64,000 bases of DNA from Stentor roeselii (GCA_006503475.1 RSEH01000114.1:81452-145451), one strand, 5' to 3'; positions 18,592 through 30,869 are shown, numbered from the stretch's first letter. A program made the numbers and translations. Notes: a model not told the origin generated them from the sequence alone.

Positions 18592-19533
18592 ATGAAGAAC
18601 ACTTTTAATCAAGAGGCGTTCAAAAAAGCTTTTGTGATTAATACTATCAATCAAAACCCAAATGAAGAAAACCAAAAATTCGAAACTTACGCTCTCCAAT
18701 CAATTCAAGCACAAGACCCGCATAAAAAAAGATACTCCTTCGAGCCAAGCTTTTTTGACATAAGAAATGAAATAGAAACAAGACTCAAGCAATACCAGCA
18801 ACTTCGAAATTTCATAGTAAAAGAAACCAAAACCTTCATCTCGAAAATCCAAGAGAGCTGCAATGAAAAATTAAGAAAAATCGATTCTGAAATAGCAAAT
18901 TTCAATTTTTATCTCTTAAATCAAGAATATTTAATGAATTCTGAACATTTCACCACTATGGCAAAGAAAAAATTAGAGATTAATTTCCACAGCTTGAAAA
19001 AGCCAGCTTTGTTCTACAATTACTCATTTACTATAGAAAAATTCAAAATCCCAAACGATATAACTCAAGCCAAGAACTTCGTTTTTTCAATTTTTCCTAA
19101 TTTTCAAGAGACAACATCAAGTATCACTGCTTTGGAGATTTCTCTAAATGGTTATTACATTGTTGTTGGAAGGGCTGATGCTAAGGTAAGGGTTTTTAAA
19201 AGTGAGAGTGGTGAAATGATTCAACAGTACACTGACCTCAAGGCAACAGTTGTTTCAGTTGGTATTTCTAATGATTGTCAATTTATTATGGCAGGATTAT
19301 TTGATCAGAATGTTTTTATTTGGGGTTTGAACTCGACTTCTGTTTTGAAAGTTTTTAAATCTCGGTATCTTCAATTGAAAAAAGTTTGCTTTACTAATGA
19401 TTTGAAGTATATTGCTTGTGTCGGTGAAGGAAATGTGGTGGAAGTGAGGAGAATGAAAGGCTTTGAAGAAGCTTTTAAGAATGGAATTGTTCCTGATAAA
19501 TGGCTTGAAAGACATCAAGAAGTTCATTTATAG
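18592..19533 (+). CDS. WD40-repeat protein, short
   Basis: The protein has 313 residues. Residues about 50-130 are helical and charged. The C-terminal half has about four WD40-like blades (ITALEISLNGYYIVVGRADA, VVSVGISNDCQFIMAGLFDQ, VFIWGLNSTSVLKVFKS, LKKVCFTNDLKYIACVGEGN). Four blades are too few for a closed seven-blade propeller, so either the N-terminal part supplies divergent blades, or the protein completes a propeller with a partner, or it is truncated. It ends with TAG; no 15-nt intron extends it. The function is unknown. Plain WD40 scaffolds of this sort are abundant in ciliates. Confidence 0.75.
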   Translation: MKNTFNQEAFKKAFVINTINQNPNEENQKFETYALQSIQAQDPHKKRYSFEPSFFDIRNEIETRLKQYQQLRNFIVKETKTFISKIQESCNEKLRKIDSEIANFNFYLLNQEYLMNSEHFTTMAKKKLEINFHSLKKPALFYNYSFTIEKFKIPNDITQAKNFVFSIFPNFQETTSSITALEISLNGYYIVVGRADAKVRVFKSESGEMIQQYTDLKATVVSVGISNDCQFIMAGLFDQNVFIWGLNSTSVLKVFKSRYLQLKKVCFTNDLKYIACVGEGNVVEVRRMKGFEEAFKNGIVPDKWLERHQEVHL

Positions 19534-19763
19534 AAGCTAGTTAGTAATTAGGAAATTTTTCAAAGTTTATTAGTAGGATTTTTTAATTATATTCAATATT
19601 GAAGCTTAATATTGATTCATTATATTATTTAGATGTAAGTATATCATTCAGAACTAGTGTTTGTATATAATTAGTCTTTTTGTTGCAAAATTTGATAATT
19701 GTTAAGACATCTTTAATTATCAATAATATAATTGAGCTTTATTAAGTATCTATTCTAATTACT

Positions 19764-20972
19764 CTATCCGCTTAAATCTAAAAAATTTATTTCTATTTGT
19801 TTTGGGTTATCTCGATATTTCCTTAGTTTTACACAAACAAAGTAGCCAATCATAAAAATAAGAATTCCATAAACTACAAAATAGAAATCATCACATGGTT
19901 GATAAATAAAATTCAAAAAGTAAATCCCAGAACTGCATTCACATAAACTTTGAATGCACTTCTTACACGACAGAGGACAAGGTACACATTCATATTTTGT
20001 ATTTAGCATATATCCTTCAGTGCAGCCGGTGCAAATATTTGATTCATCACATCGAAGACATCCAACTGGACAACATCTGGAATTTTTTAAATTTTTCCCT
20101 GAGGTGCAGCTCGTACATGAATCACTGGAATTCGAACAACTTAAGCAATTTTCTGAACACTTAGAACATGATTTTGAACAATTTATGCAACTGGAATTCG
20201 TTAAATAAAAGCCTAAATTACAAGACAAACAAGTCTCAAATGGAGAGATCTTGCATGTCTTGCAACCTAGTTGATAGCAAGTTATCGGTTTTCCATCACT
20301 TATGTAGTACTCGTCTGATGTTGTAGCAAAACAAATAGAGTCACTTGAACAATTAGAACAGTGATCAGGACAACATTTGTTTTCCATAAGGTTCAATGGA
20401 TATTCACAAGAAGTGCAAGTTAGATTTTGTGCATCTCCTTGACAACTATTGCAGTTTTTTCCGCAAGGAACACATCGAACTCCTAATCCATTTTTACCAA
20501 TTACAGTTGCATGTTTTGGTTTACAGGTGCAAGTATTATTCTGGCATGATGAACAGGTTTGAAGATCGCACTTTTCACATTCAGCCGATTCTGAGTTATC
20601 ATTATAAACTAGCTGGTATCCAGTTTCACATTTTTGACATCCAGAGCCTGATGAAATAGTACTGATGCATTCAATGCATCCTCTACTACATTCAATGCAG
20701 GCTCTTCGTTTAGAACTCCAAGTATATCCCTTTTTGCATGCTTTACAACTAAAACTATTTGAGCAAACTTCACAATCTGAACTGCATGGATAGCATGCTA
20801 ATCCAGATAAATAGGAATTGCTATCACATTTCAGACATTGATAGGAAGTGCAGTCTAAGCAATTTTCGTACAAAAGTTTGCAATCTCTGCAACTGTTGGT
20901 TCCTGTCAAATAACTTCCATATGGACAGTATCCAGATGCTGATACACAAGTCAGAATAAATAAAATCAGCAT
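19764..20972 (-). CDS. Cys-rich (furin/GCC-like CxxC repeats) single-span surface protein
   Basis: The protein has 402 residues. A signal peptide (MLILFILTCVSASG) is followed by about 330 residues of CxxC-type repeats with 5-10 residue loops (for example CTSYQCLKCDSNSYLSGLAC, CDLQTCSSCQNNTCTCKPKH), ending at CSSGIYFLNFIYQPC. A single membrane span follows (FYFVVYGILIFMIGYFVCV) with a short basic tail. It is the shortest member of a local family (genes at 22975, 32849, 36596 and 37980-40058). The C-terminal phrase CSSGIYF.NF.YQPC recurs in the 32849 gene, proving common descent. Likely a plasma-membrane protein with a disulfide-rich rod; ligand unknown. Confidence 0.88.
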   Translation of the reverse strand: MLILFILTCVSASGYCPYGSYLTGTNSCRDCKLLYENCLDCTSYQCLKCDSNSYLSGLACYPCSSDCEVCSNSFSCKACKKGYTWSSKRRACIECSRGCIECISTISSGSGCQKCETGYQLVYNDNSESAECEKCDLQTCSSCQNNTCTCKPKHATVIGKNGLGVRCVPCGKNCNSCQGDAQNLTCTSCEYPLNLMENKCCPDHCSNCSSDSICFATTSDEYYISDGKPITCYQLGCKTCKISPFETCLSCNLGFYLTNSSCINCSKSCSKCSENCLSCSNSSDSCTSCTSGKNLKNSRCCPVGCLRCDESNICTGCTEGYMLNTKYECVPCPLSCKKCIQSLCECSSGIYFLNFIYQPCDDFYFVVYGILIFMIGYFVCVKLRKYRDNPKQIEINFLDLSG

Positions 20973-22974
20973 TATTTATAGTTATTTTTAGTTTTATTGG
21001 ATCTTAAGTGAATAGAAAATACTTTGATTTTGGCTGCATAAGTTTCAAGGTTTATATATTTTGGATAATTTGGAAACTTTAAATAAACTGGCTTTGAATT
21101 ATAATGGTTCGGAATGGCTAGACTATGATTTAACAGTCTCTGACATAACACTTAATATATTGGATTCCAAACATCTTCAAATAATATTTCAACAGAGATT
21201 ATTAATTATTTTAAGAATTTATATATAAAAAATGAGCCTAGTTCTAATAATCATTAGTTTTTCTCTCCTATATTTTATCTTAGTGTTACCAGAATTAAAA
21301 TTTGGTTACTGCCTATCTTGTGTTTAACTCTCAAATTTCATATATAAACATAGATATCAATCTGGAAATAGTGATCTAATGTGATGAAATGATAGAGCTT
21401 ATTTGAGCATAATTATTTAAAAGTAGCATATATATACTAATCTCTTATAACAAGTATCCAAATCAATACTTGAAATAGGTTTAATTTTCAAAGATTAGAA
21501 TTAATTAAAGGTAATTTTTATATCAAAAAGAATTCTTATTGGATATATACTTAAAAAATCAAAAAAAAGTAGAGAAACACTAATCAAAGATTAAATTTAT
21601 CGAAATATTTTAAAATACTTCACATACCTTAAAAAAAAATTAATGAAACCATCTGTTTTATGGTTTTTTAAGATGAATCATTCAAATTTAGTGAATCCTT
21701 ACTTTTTAATTATTTAAAATATTAGAACTACTTAATTAAAAAAATTGTAATTTACTTAAAATTTTGTTTTCAAAGTTAGATCTTGAAACAAACGTATTTT
21801 CTTAATAACATTTACAAAAAAAATTTTTTAATTGGAGCACAATGAATTATGATCTGTTATGATGATTCTAGAAAATTTTTATAGTATTTTGAAGAAATCA
21901 AGTTTCATTTCATAATTAGTTTGAAAAGATATTCAACTGAGACTTTAGAAAAAATTTAGTGTATACAAGGGCTAAATTAATACGTCACTTGATCATAAAC
22001 CAGAGTTTTTGTGTAATTAACAGTTTTATTAAAAGGAGCAGATTTATAAAACCTTCTTATAATTATCTCAGACTTCTTTAATCAGGAAAATTTATCTTAA
22101 ACCACTCATATTAACCTGAGAACATCGCAATAGTATTTTCAACTAACATTAAGTAATAAATATTAAGTTAAACTACTTATATTAAAAATCTTTCTACAAG
22201 TAAGATAGATCTGCATTATTTAATTTTATTATTTCGATAAAGGCTTATTCGAGCGTCAATTTTTATATTCATATTACCTCAAATAACTTTTATCAAATAA
22301 AAATTCTCTAAAAATCTTACCAAAACATTAAATACTTTAGTTCATCTTGATTAAAATACCAAATGAAATCAAAACTCCCTATCTTCAAGAAAACATTTGA
22401 ATAAATACTGATATTCTTGATAAAGAATCATATTCAAGCGCTTATTCAAAACTTATAAAAAACTTTCTTAATCTAATTAATCACTTGCACTCATCTTTAA
22501 ATTCTAAGCTTTAATTTCGAAGTCTTCTATGTAAATATTCTGACTCTAATAAAATACTTAATAATTCCAAAATAAAGAAGTTCGCCCATCGAAATCTTAG
22601 CTAGTCCTCAACACATAAAATTCATAATTTTCTTCTATGAAATTTGAATTCTTATAAATAATCTAAGCTTAATAAAACTCCCTAAACAGGACATAGACAA
22701 GCAATCGATACTCAGAGTAAACCTAAAAGTAAATCTCAAGGATCACCACACTTGAAGCAACCAAAACTACCTTTATACAGATAAAACCATCACAAAACTA
22801 AAAGTCCTGAAATCATCTCGCATCAATAAGTTCTCAAAAAAATCCAAAAAAAATCACGATCGTCTAAATTCAAAACCAAGTCAACCTCACTTAATCCCAC
22901 CCTCTAATAAAAAACCCCAAACAATTAATTCACCAGGTCTGAAAATATATCCTCCATTGTTCTTCCAATATAAA
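20973..22974. other. 2-kb AT-rich spacer between divergent Cys-rich genes
   Basis: No open frame, RNA gene or gene remnant is recognised. It is far longer than the 5-350 bp spacers in the rest of the window. The last 280 bp before the next start are A/C-rich on the plus strand, as in other 5' flanks here. Confidence 0.5.
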
Positions 22975-25900
22975 ATGCTCCTAGCACTGCTTTTTTTTCT
23001 TTCGCTCGGCGAAAAAATTGTTGAATATCGTTTCGGTTATAACTTCGGTGAAATCTTTCGAGATTTTTCCAACAATGGTCGACATGCAGTGAATGGTGAC
23101 TCTCATCTGACATTTGAGAAAAACGTCAAGTCCACTGACCGAGGCGTTTATTTTAACGGTCAAAGAGATCAAGTCATAGTCTTTCCAAGAAATAGTTTTG
23201 TTGATCATGATCTGGCCTTGGCTCAACCATTCACGATTGTTTGTTGGTCAATGATGGAAGATGAAAGTGGACAGTTGATAAAAAGGTTTAAAACAAATGA
23301 TGAAAATAATGAATATTTTTGGATTAAAAGGGAAAGAAATGGAAAAAGGATTCAATTTAAAGCAAAATTACTTGGAAGTGAATCTGGGTTAATAGAAGGG
23401 AATAATGATTCTTATTTACATAGTAATTTTCAGGCAGACGTTTGGGTAATGATCTCAATGATTGTATCTGGAAAGATGTTCAAATTGTTTAAAAACACTC
23501 AAGAGGTTATTAGTTATCAATTTCCGGGAGATTATACAGAAAATGGGTCTTTTTCTATGGTTTTAGGCGATTTTAGTGTGAATTCGGTTAAAGGATTCAT
23601 CTGGAATTTTATTTTACTTGACAGTTCTAATGGTCACATGGATTTTTTTTCTACAAGTTCGAGCACAACTTGCTTAACTCAAATGTGTAACTCTTGTGCA
23701 TACTCTGTGGTTGATACTTATAATCAAGGTTGCATCTCAACTATACTTGATCACAATAAAAACTCAAATGATCAAAAATGCCTTGGAAAAGACGGAAAAA
23801 AAAACAAAAAAGGTGAAGACTATGGATGCTCCACTTATGGGCCACTGGACTGTGACGATTGCCAATCAAACTCATGTTATCAAAATCAATCTAATAATTA
23901 TTGCTTATGTCCCCCTGAGGTTTCTATACCTTCTAACAGTTCTTGCGAATGTCCTGTAGGCTTTCGTTTTTCATTTGATCTTTGCTGTGAAAGTTCCTGT
24001 GCCACTTGCAATAGATCTTCATATTCAACTTGTTTGTCCTGCATAGCTTTAAATGCAGTTCCTGATGGAAATTTGGGGTGCAAATGTAATGATGGATACT
24101 TCGGAGATAAGCCACTTTCAAACATCAATTCTTGCACCGCATGTCATAGTGAATGCTTGACTTGTATAAATTCAAATAAATGCTTGAAATGTAAAAGCTT
24201 GAATGCCAGTCCAGATGTAAATTCAGGCTGCAAGTGTAACCCTGGTTACTTCGGAAGTTCTCTTGTACTTTTAAATAGTTGTCAACCTTGTAACGAACAA
24301 TGTTTTACTTGTTTAAATCCTGATCAGTGCTTAACATGCAAAAGTTTGAATGCCAGTCCAGATGTCACTAGAGGATGCAAGTGTAACTCTGAGTACTTCG
24401 GAAGTTCTCTTGTACTTTTAAATAGTTGTCAACCTTGTAACGAACAATGCTCTACTTGTTTAAATTCAACTCAGTGCTTAACATGCAAAAGCTTGAATGC
24501 CAGTCCAAATGATACCACAGGATGCAAGTGTAACCCTGGGTATTTTGGAAGTAATTTACTTGCTTTACATAGCTGCCAGCCATGTAATCTGGAATGTGCA
24601 ACTTGCTTGAATTCTAATCAGTGTTTATCATGTAAAAGTTTAAACGCTAGTCCAGATAAAACATCTGGCTGCAAATGCAATGCTGGGTATTTCGGAAGTT
24701 CCCTTCAATCACCAAATAGTTGCCAGCCTTGTGGAAAAGACTGCTTAACCTGCTTGAATTCTCTGGAATGCCTGACATGTAAAAGTCCGCACGCGGTTCC
24801 AGATAAAACATCAGGATGCAGATGCGACTTAGGCTTTTTCAGAAGTTTTCTTGAACCAGTAATTCATTGCGAGCCATGCAACGATGAATGCCAGACGTGC
24901 CAAGAAGCAGGTAAATGTTTATCATGTAAGAACTCGAAAAAAATTCCTAATAATTTAATCTCCACGGAGCTCTGCATATGTAAGAAAGGCTTTTATCTTG
25001 ACTTCCTCTCTGATGACTGTCAAGAGTGCCCAGTGAAATGTTCAGCTTGCTCCTCTAATGAAAAGTGCTCTGAATGTAAGTCAACTAGCATGACTGGAGA
25101 CCTCTGCTCCTCATGCCATTCATCCTGTAAGACTTGCGAAGGCAGCTTAGAGTCAAACTGCTTATCATGCAGCGAAGGCTTTTTACTTCTAGGATATTGT
25201 TTAAATGACTGCCCTTTAGGCTTTAAACCTGTAAAAAACACTTGTGTCGCTTTAAATGAAAAAAATTTAGTACTTCAGCTAAGTTTTCAGTCATTCGGTA
25301 AAACTTTTTACGATTCTGTGAATTTTTTACCCTTAGAAGTTGAAAATATTCAAGAATCTGTCATTCCTGGGATTTTTTCTTCTTGGCTACGAGGAATTTA
25401 CTGCAAAGGAACAGGAGTTTTAAAGATGGAGATTGAAAAATCTTTACTTTTTACAAGTTTTCTTTATTCTTTTTGGACATACCCGATTTCTGAGAATGGC
25501 CTGGTTTTCGCAAGGTATGTTTTAACTGGAAGACACTTGAATAGCGAGTCAGAACTTCAAAGACTTGAGATAGTTTCACTTAGGGTAAGGTTTTCACTTG
25601 AGATACTTGGAAAAATTTCAGAAGTTACCAGTTCAGATTCGCTTTCGATAAATCAATGGAATCACATAACCCTTCTCCTTGAAAATATCAACTCAAATCA
25701 AATCACAGTATCAGTGAACAACATTTCCACGATATTTATTCTAGAATCAAATGAAACTTACCAGGAAGATTTCAGTTCTTTACTAGTTCTAGCCAATGAC
25801 CTAGCAGGTACTTCTCCATTTAAAGGCTTTATTTACCTATTTGAAATTTATTCATCTTCTTCCTCTTTACCAGAAATTCAAACTTTTTCATCAAAATGCG

Positions 25901-27841
25901 ACTCAAATTGCACTTTTTGTCCTGTTTCAGGATCTTGCATTCCTTCCTGCAGGTATGACGAGTACTTCGACGAAACTAGTAATTCTTGCATCAAGTGCAA
26001 TAAAAAATGCAGAACTGGGTGTAAAGGGCTAAAGTCTTGTGTCTTGTGCGATGATGAAAACTGTTTAATTTGTCAAAGTTTTCTGAAGGCTGCTTGTAAT
26101 GAGTGTGCCACAGGCTTCCAGATGATTAACGGGTCTTGCTTTGAATGCCTTCCACCAACCTTTTATCAACTTTCTTCGAAAACTTGCAGTCCTTGTCCTG
26201 AACTCTGCTTAACTTGTGATCAGACCACTTGTCTTAAATGCCAGAAAAACAGTGAGTTAAAGAAAAATATTTGTCAATGTCTCAAAGGTTATAAAAAAAT
26301 CGCTGAAAATTGCATCAGAGAGTTTTTTTCTGTGAAGTTTTGGATGGATTCGGAAAATAATGTTTTTATTGTCTTTGAGAATCAACTTAAAATGGATTTA
26401 AAGGAGGATCAAATCGAGGTTTTTCAGGATTTTAAAAAAATTTCATTTAAAATGGAGAAAGTAGAGAAAAAAACTTTTAGGGTTTCACCGGAGTTTAGGG
26501 AAATTGAAGGGAAAAGTGTTATTTTAGTCAATTTTACAGAAGAGATAGTTTCTGTAGATAATAAAATATTAGAAAAAGCGAGTTTTTTCGATGAAATTTC
26601 AGTCAAGGTTACTCAAGAAGAGATAGAAACGTGGGAAAAAGCGAATAATTCAAAAGTAATGGGAAGAAATGCTCTTGTTGGGCAGGCTGCTGCAGTTGTG
26701 ACTTTTAGTTTAATGACTTTAGACCCTTCAAGTTTTTTTGATTTTTTGAATACAGCTGAGATGTTTTACTCAGTTTACTTGTTTAATTTGAAACTTCATC
26801 CAGTTTTAGTAGAGTTCCTCCTGGCCTATCGAATCCAAGGATACATTCCGAACTTATTCGATTATATCATCGACAAGTCAAAAGGAGTGGAATTATCAGA
26901 AAAACTAAAAAAATACGGATTCGAAGTAAATTTTGTGCTGATAAACTTAGGTCCTCATATTCAAACTTTCGCTTTTTTCCTGATTTTTTTGATATTTGTG
27001 CAAATTTTTTCATGTTTTAAAAAATGTTCAAAGAGATTAAAAGGACTTAGAAAAAAATTCAAGTTTGAGGTTTTTTTGAGATTTTGGATTCAGACTTTTT
27101 TCGAATCTGTTGTGACTTGTTACTTTAGTTTAAATGCGATGAAACTTGAGAATTCTTATCAAATCATGGATTTTGTAGTAATAGTTCTGATAACTGTAAT
27201 AACAATTCAGCTATTTCAGATTTTAGGAATCTGTTTTTTTTCATATCTGCTCTTCAAAAGTACTAAAACCAGAACAGAAGAAGAAAAAAAAGAGTTTCTT
27301 TCAAAATTTGGTACCTTTTTCGAAGAGTTTAAAGATAAAAGTCTTATGTTTAAACTATTTTACCTGTTGTATCTGATGAGAAGACTGACTCTTCTGGTGT
27401 GTTATTGCTTTATAGACCATGGTATTCTTCAAATAAGCTGCTCGATTTTCTTTTCAGCGCTTGTAATGATTATTTAGATTCCATTTTATGTGATCACTTT
27501 GAGAGTTTTCAACAAAACTAACCAAAACATCTTTCATTTGATTAATGAGTTGTTGATTCTTGCATTCAATTTCTTGATTTTCAGTTCTTTTTTGAATGGG
27601 CAGATCAGAACAATCTGAAAGGTTAGGACGAGCTTGTTCTTATTTAATCATTGCAGCTTTGATTTTAAATATTTTTTTCAGTGCTCTTGAAACAGTCACT
27701 AAAACAATCATGAGAATAAAGGATTACTTAAACAAGAGAAAAAACACAAGAATCACTGTTTATAGATTAAATGAAACTGTTTGTGTCAGTCAGACATTTC
27801 CTAAAAATAACGAAGATCCTCAAGTTAAAGGTTTAGAATAA
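22975..27841 (+). CDS. Giant Cys-rich multi-span surface protein (LamG-like, CxxC repeats), with apparent frame change near its end
   Basis: The start is the ATG at 22975 (MLLALLFFLSLGEKIVEY), which gives a clean signal peptide. Domains: LamG/concanavalin-like (about residues 20-210), Cys-rich repeats (215-765) including five 49-residue units, a second LamG-like domain (about 770-980), more CxxC modules to about 1110, a soluble beta-rich domain, then several membrane spans from about 1240. An intron at 27463-27477 joins ...IFFSAL to IPFYVITLRVF. The frame then stops at TGA 27616-27618 (1542 residues). A +1 step there leads straight into ERLGRACSYLIIAALILNIF, ending at TAA 27841 (1616 residues in all). 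That region continues the membrane domain and is conserved at synonymous sites only, so I annotate to 27841. Paralogue of the neighbouring Cys-rich genes. Confidence 0.8.
24142..24876 (+). repeat. Five tandem 147-bp (49-residue) Cys-rich repeats
   Basis: Each unit runs from one CN(E/L)xC to the next, with the core CLTCKSLNASPD, then GCKCNPGYFGS and NSCQP. Units 1-3 are very similar in DNA (the phrase aatgccagtccagatg recurs), so expansion or conversion is recent. Confidence 0.9.
27463..27477 (+). other. 15-nt intron in the giant Cys-rich gene
   Basis: It reads GTAATGATTATTTAG and contains the apparent stop TAG. Removal opens another 46 codons. The same intron is conserved in the duplicated copy at 30491-30505. 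Confidence 0.85.
27596..27618 (+). other. Candidate +1 frameshift/recoding site at a TGA
   Basis: The upstream frame reads ...CAG ATC AGA ACA ATC TGA. The downstream conserved frame is entered if one base (the T of TGA) is skipped, giving GAA AGG TTA. No 15- or 16-nt GT...AG intron can make this join. An alternative is an overlapping small gene starting at the ATG 27596 (81 residues). Present unchanged in the duplicate at 30624-30646. Confidence 0.5.
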
Positions 27842-28219
27842 TTAAATAGAGATTTTATAAAAGTTTTGATTTAATAGTGTTGTTTTTGGAATTGCTAGAT
27901 TTTTATAACAGGAATCTTTTAAATATAATGAATTATATCACAAGCAGCCCTAGCCGAATTTTTGAATAATTACAGTTGTTCAAACTGTTTAAAGATTAAT
28001 AGGGAGAGAGTAGCTATCTACTGAGATCAGACTAGATTAATTCAATATATCATAAAATAATTAGCCAATTGAAAATATCTAACTAATTCAAATAATCTAA
28101 AGCTAGCACTTGAAATGATGAATTTTCATATAAAATATCTCTGATTATGAACTTGTATATTTATTATATACTAAAATAAACTGCAAAGACTTCGGAAATT
28201 ATTACCATTTTATTAATAA
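27842..28219. other. Spacer within the duplicated block, copy A
   Basis: These 378 bp are noncoding and AT-rich, and match 30870-31290 over most of their length. No promoter element can be named. Confidence 0.5.
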
Positions 28220-28666
28220 ATGCTAATCTCATCTATCAAGCAGCCAGAGAAGCCAACTCAAAAGATTCAAAAATCGATGCCGACTAGAGCGAGAAAAAAA
28301 TACAATAAGTGCATAAAACAACACAATTTCGTTTTTCCGCTTAACTGTAAGGATTCAAATCCTTTTATATTAAGGCCATTTAATCATTTCAAGAGTCAAG
28401 AAAGATATAACAATTACCTTATCAATAGAAATTATATTATTCAAATTTTGAGCATGGCATATAAGAAAAACTTTAACAAGTTAAATTTGCAACAAGAGGA
28501 AATTCCAGCTGTTGAAGACGTTTTGATTGACACGAAAAATATTTTGAGGAAAAAGAAATTTGGAGAGATGTACAGGTTTACAAAGAGAGAGAAAACAGAA
28601 AGAAAATTTGAAAATTTTAAATTTCTATCATGTGATCAAGGAATTTACAATAGTTTATTTAGTTAA
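28220..28666 (+). CDS. Small basic protein, duplicated family, copy A
   Basis: The protein has 148 residues and matches no family I know. Its composition is basic, with many Lys, Asn and aromatic residues; there is no signal peptide or membrane span. It is intact in both copies of the local duplication (the other at 31291). The two share their first 22 and last 20 or so residues almost exactly (ends KFENFKFLSCDQGIYNSLFS) but differ at about 34 of 148 positions, mostly in the middle. Two open copies with conserved ends argue that it is a real gene. It follows the giant Cys-rich gene by 378 bp on the same strand. Confidence 0.6.
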   Translation: MLISSIKQPEKPTQKIQKSMPTRARKKYNKCIKQHNFVFPLNCKDSNPFILRPFNHFKSQERYNNYLINRNYIIQILSMAYKKNFNKLNLQQEEIPAVEDVLIDTKNILRKKKFGEMYRFTKREKTERKFENFKFLSCDQGIYNSLFS

Positions 28667-29564
28667 TAAAGAGATTTGAAAAGTTATATGATTATTAATG
28701 ATATTTGGTAAATTTATGTTAATTTGAATACAGAATTGAAATCTTCTCAATTTTCACTAATTATTTACCTTTACAAGAAAATTATTAGATAAAATTAGTA
28801 TTTTCCATCATTTTCCAAGTTAATTAAACTCAAATATAATAAAAATATTACGTATCTTGGATTAAAGGTTATATATTTATCATAAAATGTTTATATATCA
28901 TTAGGACGATTCAAATATAGTAAAAATCAATAATAAGCAATATTTTATGATTCATTCGAAAATAGTACTATTGATCTGTACTAATTAAAATATTGTTTAT
29001 TAATAGCGAAAATGTTATCTTGACAATTGAAAAAAAATTGCAATCATACGATTTTTAGTCCTTCTAAAATTTCATTCCGATGATTTAATGGAGAAGGAGA
29101 ATTTCAAGATAATAAAAAGTAGAGATACATCTGGCGATTGAAGGCTAGATCGAAGATTAAATTTGAGGTTAACCTGCAACTTAAGGTCCTGCTAGATTCG
29201 ACTTTCCTGAATTTTTGAATCTTTTCTTAGTAAATTATATGATAAACTCATATTATTGGTCAATCATATCGATTTCTTTATAAATTGCTATACTCCTTTA
29301 AAATTTTTCTATCAGAGCTTTGATTATATTGAAGTATTTCACTAAGTGGTTTCAAAATATTATCAAAAAGTCTTTTTTTGTTTAAATAGTAAAGATTTGG
29401 TTTAAGATTCTTTTATGTCTTTTAAAAAATAGAATTGGAGAGTAAATATTTATTAGATCCAAGGTTATGGCGTGTCAAGGCAAAACTTTTAAAACTGGGT
29501 TTGGAATTTATCGTTTTGCTGATAGATATGATGCTTTGAGATATTGATATTATTAATTTTTGAG
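28667..29564. other. AT-rich spacer, copy A of duplicated noncoding sequence
   Basis: No gene is seen. The part from about 29170 to 29560 aligns clearly with about 31820-32220 (shared phrases such as cctgcaactta and tatgataaactcatatta), so it belongs to the tandem duplication. Confidence 0.6.
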
Positions 29565-30869
29565 TTGTCAACCTTGTAACGAGTAATGTTCTACTTGTTT
29601 AAATTCAACTCAATGCTTAACATGATAAGCTTAAATGCAAGTCAAGATAAAAATTTAGGATGCAAGTGTAACTCTGGGTACTTCGGAAGTTCTCTTGTAC
29701 TTTTTAATAGTTGTCAACCTTGTAACGAACAATGTTCTACTTGTTTAAATTCAACAAAGTGCTTAACATGCAAAAGCTTGAATGCAAGTCCTGATGATAC
29801 TGGTGGATGCAAGTGTAATCCTGGATTTTTTGGAAGTAATTTAATTGGTTTACATAGCTGCCAATCATGCAATCTGCAATGTGCTACTTGTTTGAATTCA
29901 AATGAGTGTTTATCATGTAAAAGTTTAAATGCTGTGTTTAAATTATTGATTCTTTGTCTTTATTTTTAGATTGAGATGATTATTTTAGGATATGTTTTAA
30001 TTGAGGGCATTAGGATTAATAAAATCTTTGAATAATGAGATAGTTAGTTATTTATTTAAAGTTTAATTATATAAGTATTTTCAATAAATGCCTTTAAATC
30101 TAACTACTTGCAGATGTAAGGTATTAGAAAAGGATTCGTTCTATTACTTAGTTCATTTTTTAGGAACATTTAATTATGAAATAATAATTTATATCTTACA
30201 TTCACGATTCAGTTCTGATAACAGTAATAAAAATTCAGCTATTTCAAATTTTAGGAATTTGTTTTTTTGGATATCTGCTCTTTAAAAGCACTAAAACCAG
30301 AAAAGAAGAAGAAAAAAAAGAGTTTCTTTCAAAGTTTGGTACTTTTTTCGAAGAGTTTAAAGATAAAAGTCTTATGTTTAAACTATTTTACCTGTTGTAT
30401 GTGATGAGAAAACTGACTCTTCTGGTATATTATTGCTTTATAGACCATGGTATTCTTCAAATAAGCTGTTCGATATTCTTTTTAGCGCTTGTAATGATTA
30501 TTTAGATTCCATTTTATGTGATCACTTTGAGAGTTTTCAACAAAACTAACCAAAACATCTTTCATTTGATTAATGAGTTGTTGATTCTTGCATTCAATTT
30601 CTTGATTTTCAGTTCTTTTTTGAATGGGGAGATCAGAACAATCTGAAAGGTTAGGAAGAGCTTGTTCTTATTTAATCATTGCAGCTTTGATTTTAAATAT
30701 TTTTTTCAGTGCTCTTGAAACAGTCACTAAAACAATCATGAGAATAAAGGATTATTTAAATAAGAGAAAAAATACAAGAATCACTGTTTATAGATTAAAT
30801 GAAACTGTTTGTGTCAGTCAGACATTTCCTAAGAATAATGAAGATCCTCAGGTTAAAGGTTTAGAATAA
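29565..30869 (+). pseudogene. Decayed partial copy of the giant Cys-rich gene
   Basis: Two pieces of the 22975 gene survive. Piece one (29565-29966) holds about two and a half 49-residue Cys repeats, broken by a TAA (CAA to TAA after AACGAG) and a one-base loss near 29622. Piece two (about 30205-30869) holds the last membrane spans, with the intron at 30491-30505 and the same TGA/+1 arrangement (TGA 30644-30646). About 2.2 kb of the parent is missing between them. The first piece is clearly dead. The last 81 codons (30624-30869) are identical in protein to the parent, with eight synonymous changes only, so that part was under selection until recently or is still expressed. Confidence 0.75.
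30491..30505 (+). other. Conserved 15-nt intron in the pseudogene copy
   Basis: It is identical to the intron at 27463-27477 (offset 3028 bp). Confidence 0.7.

Noticed and set aside
20973-22974. Possible tRNA or snRNA genes in the long AT-rich spacers
   Set aside because: I saw no B-box-like GGTTCGAANC with a matching A box or acceptor stem and no snRNA signature. A covariance-model scan would be decisive.
22957-22974. Upstream start of the giant Cys-rich gene
   Set aside because: It begins with TTG and would spoil the signal peptide; the ATG at 22975 gives a clean hydrophobic leader.
27584-27603. A possible 20-nt intron (GTTCTTTTTTGAATGGGCAG) to explain the frame change in the giant Cys-rich gene
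   Set aside because: Its length is wrong for this genome, and removal gives a frame that stops at TAG within eight codons, not the conserved frame.
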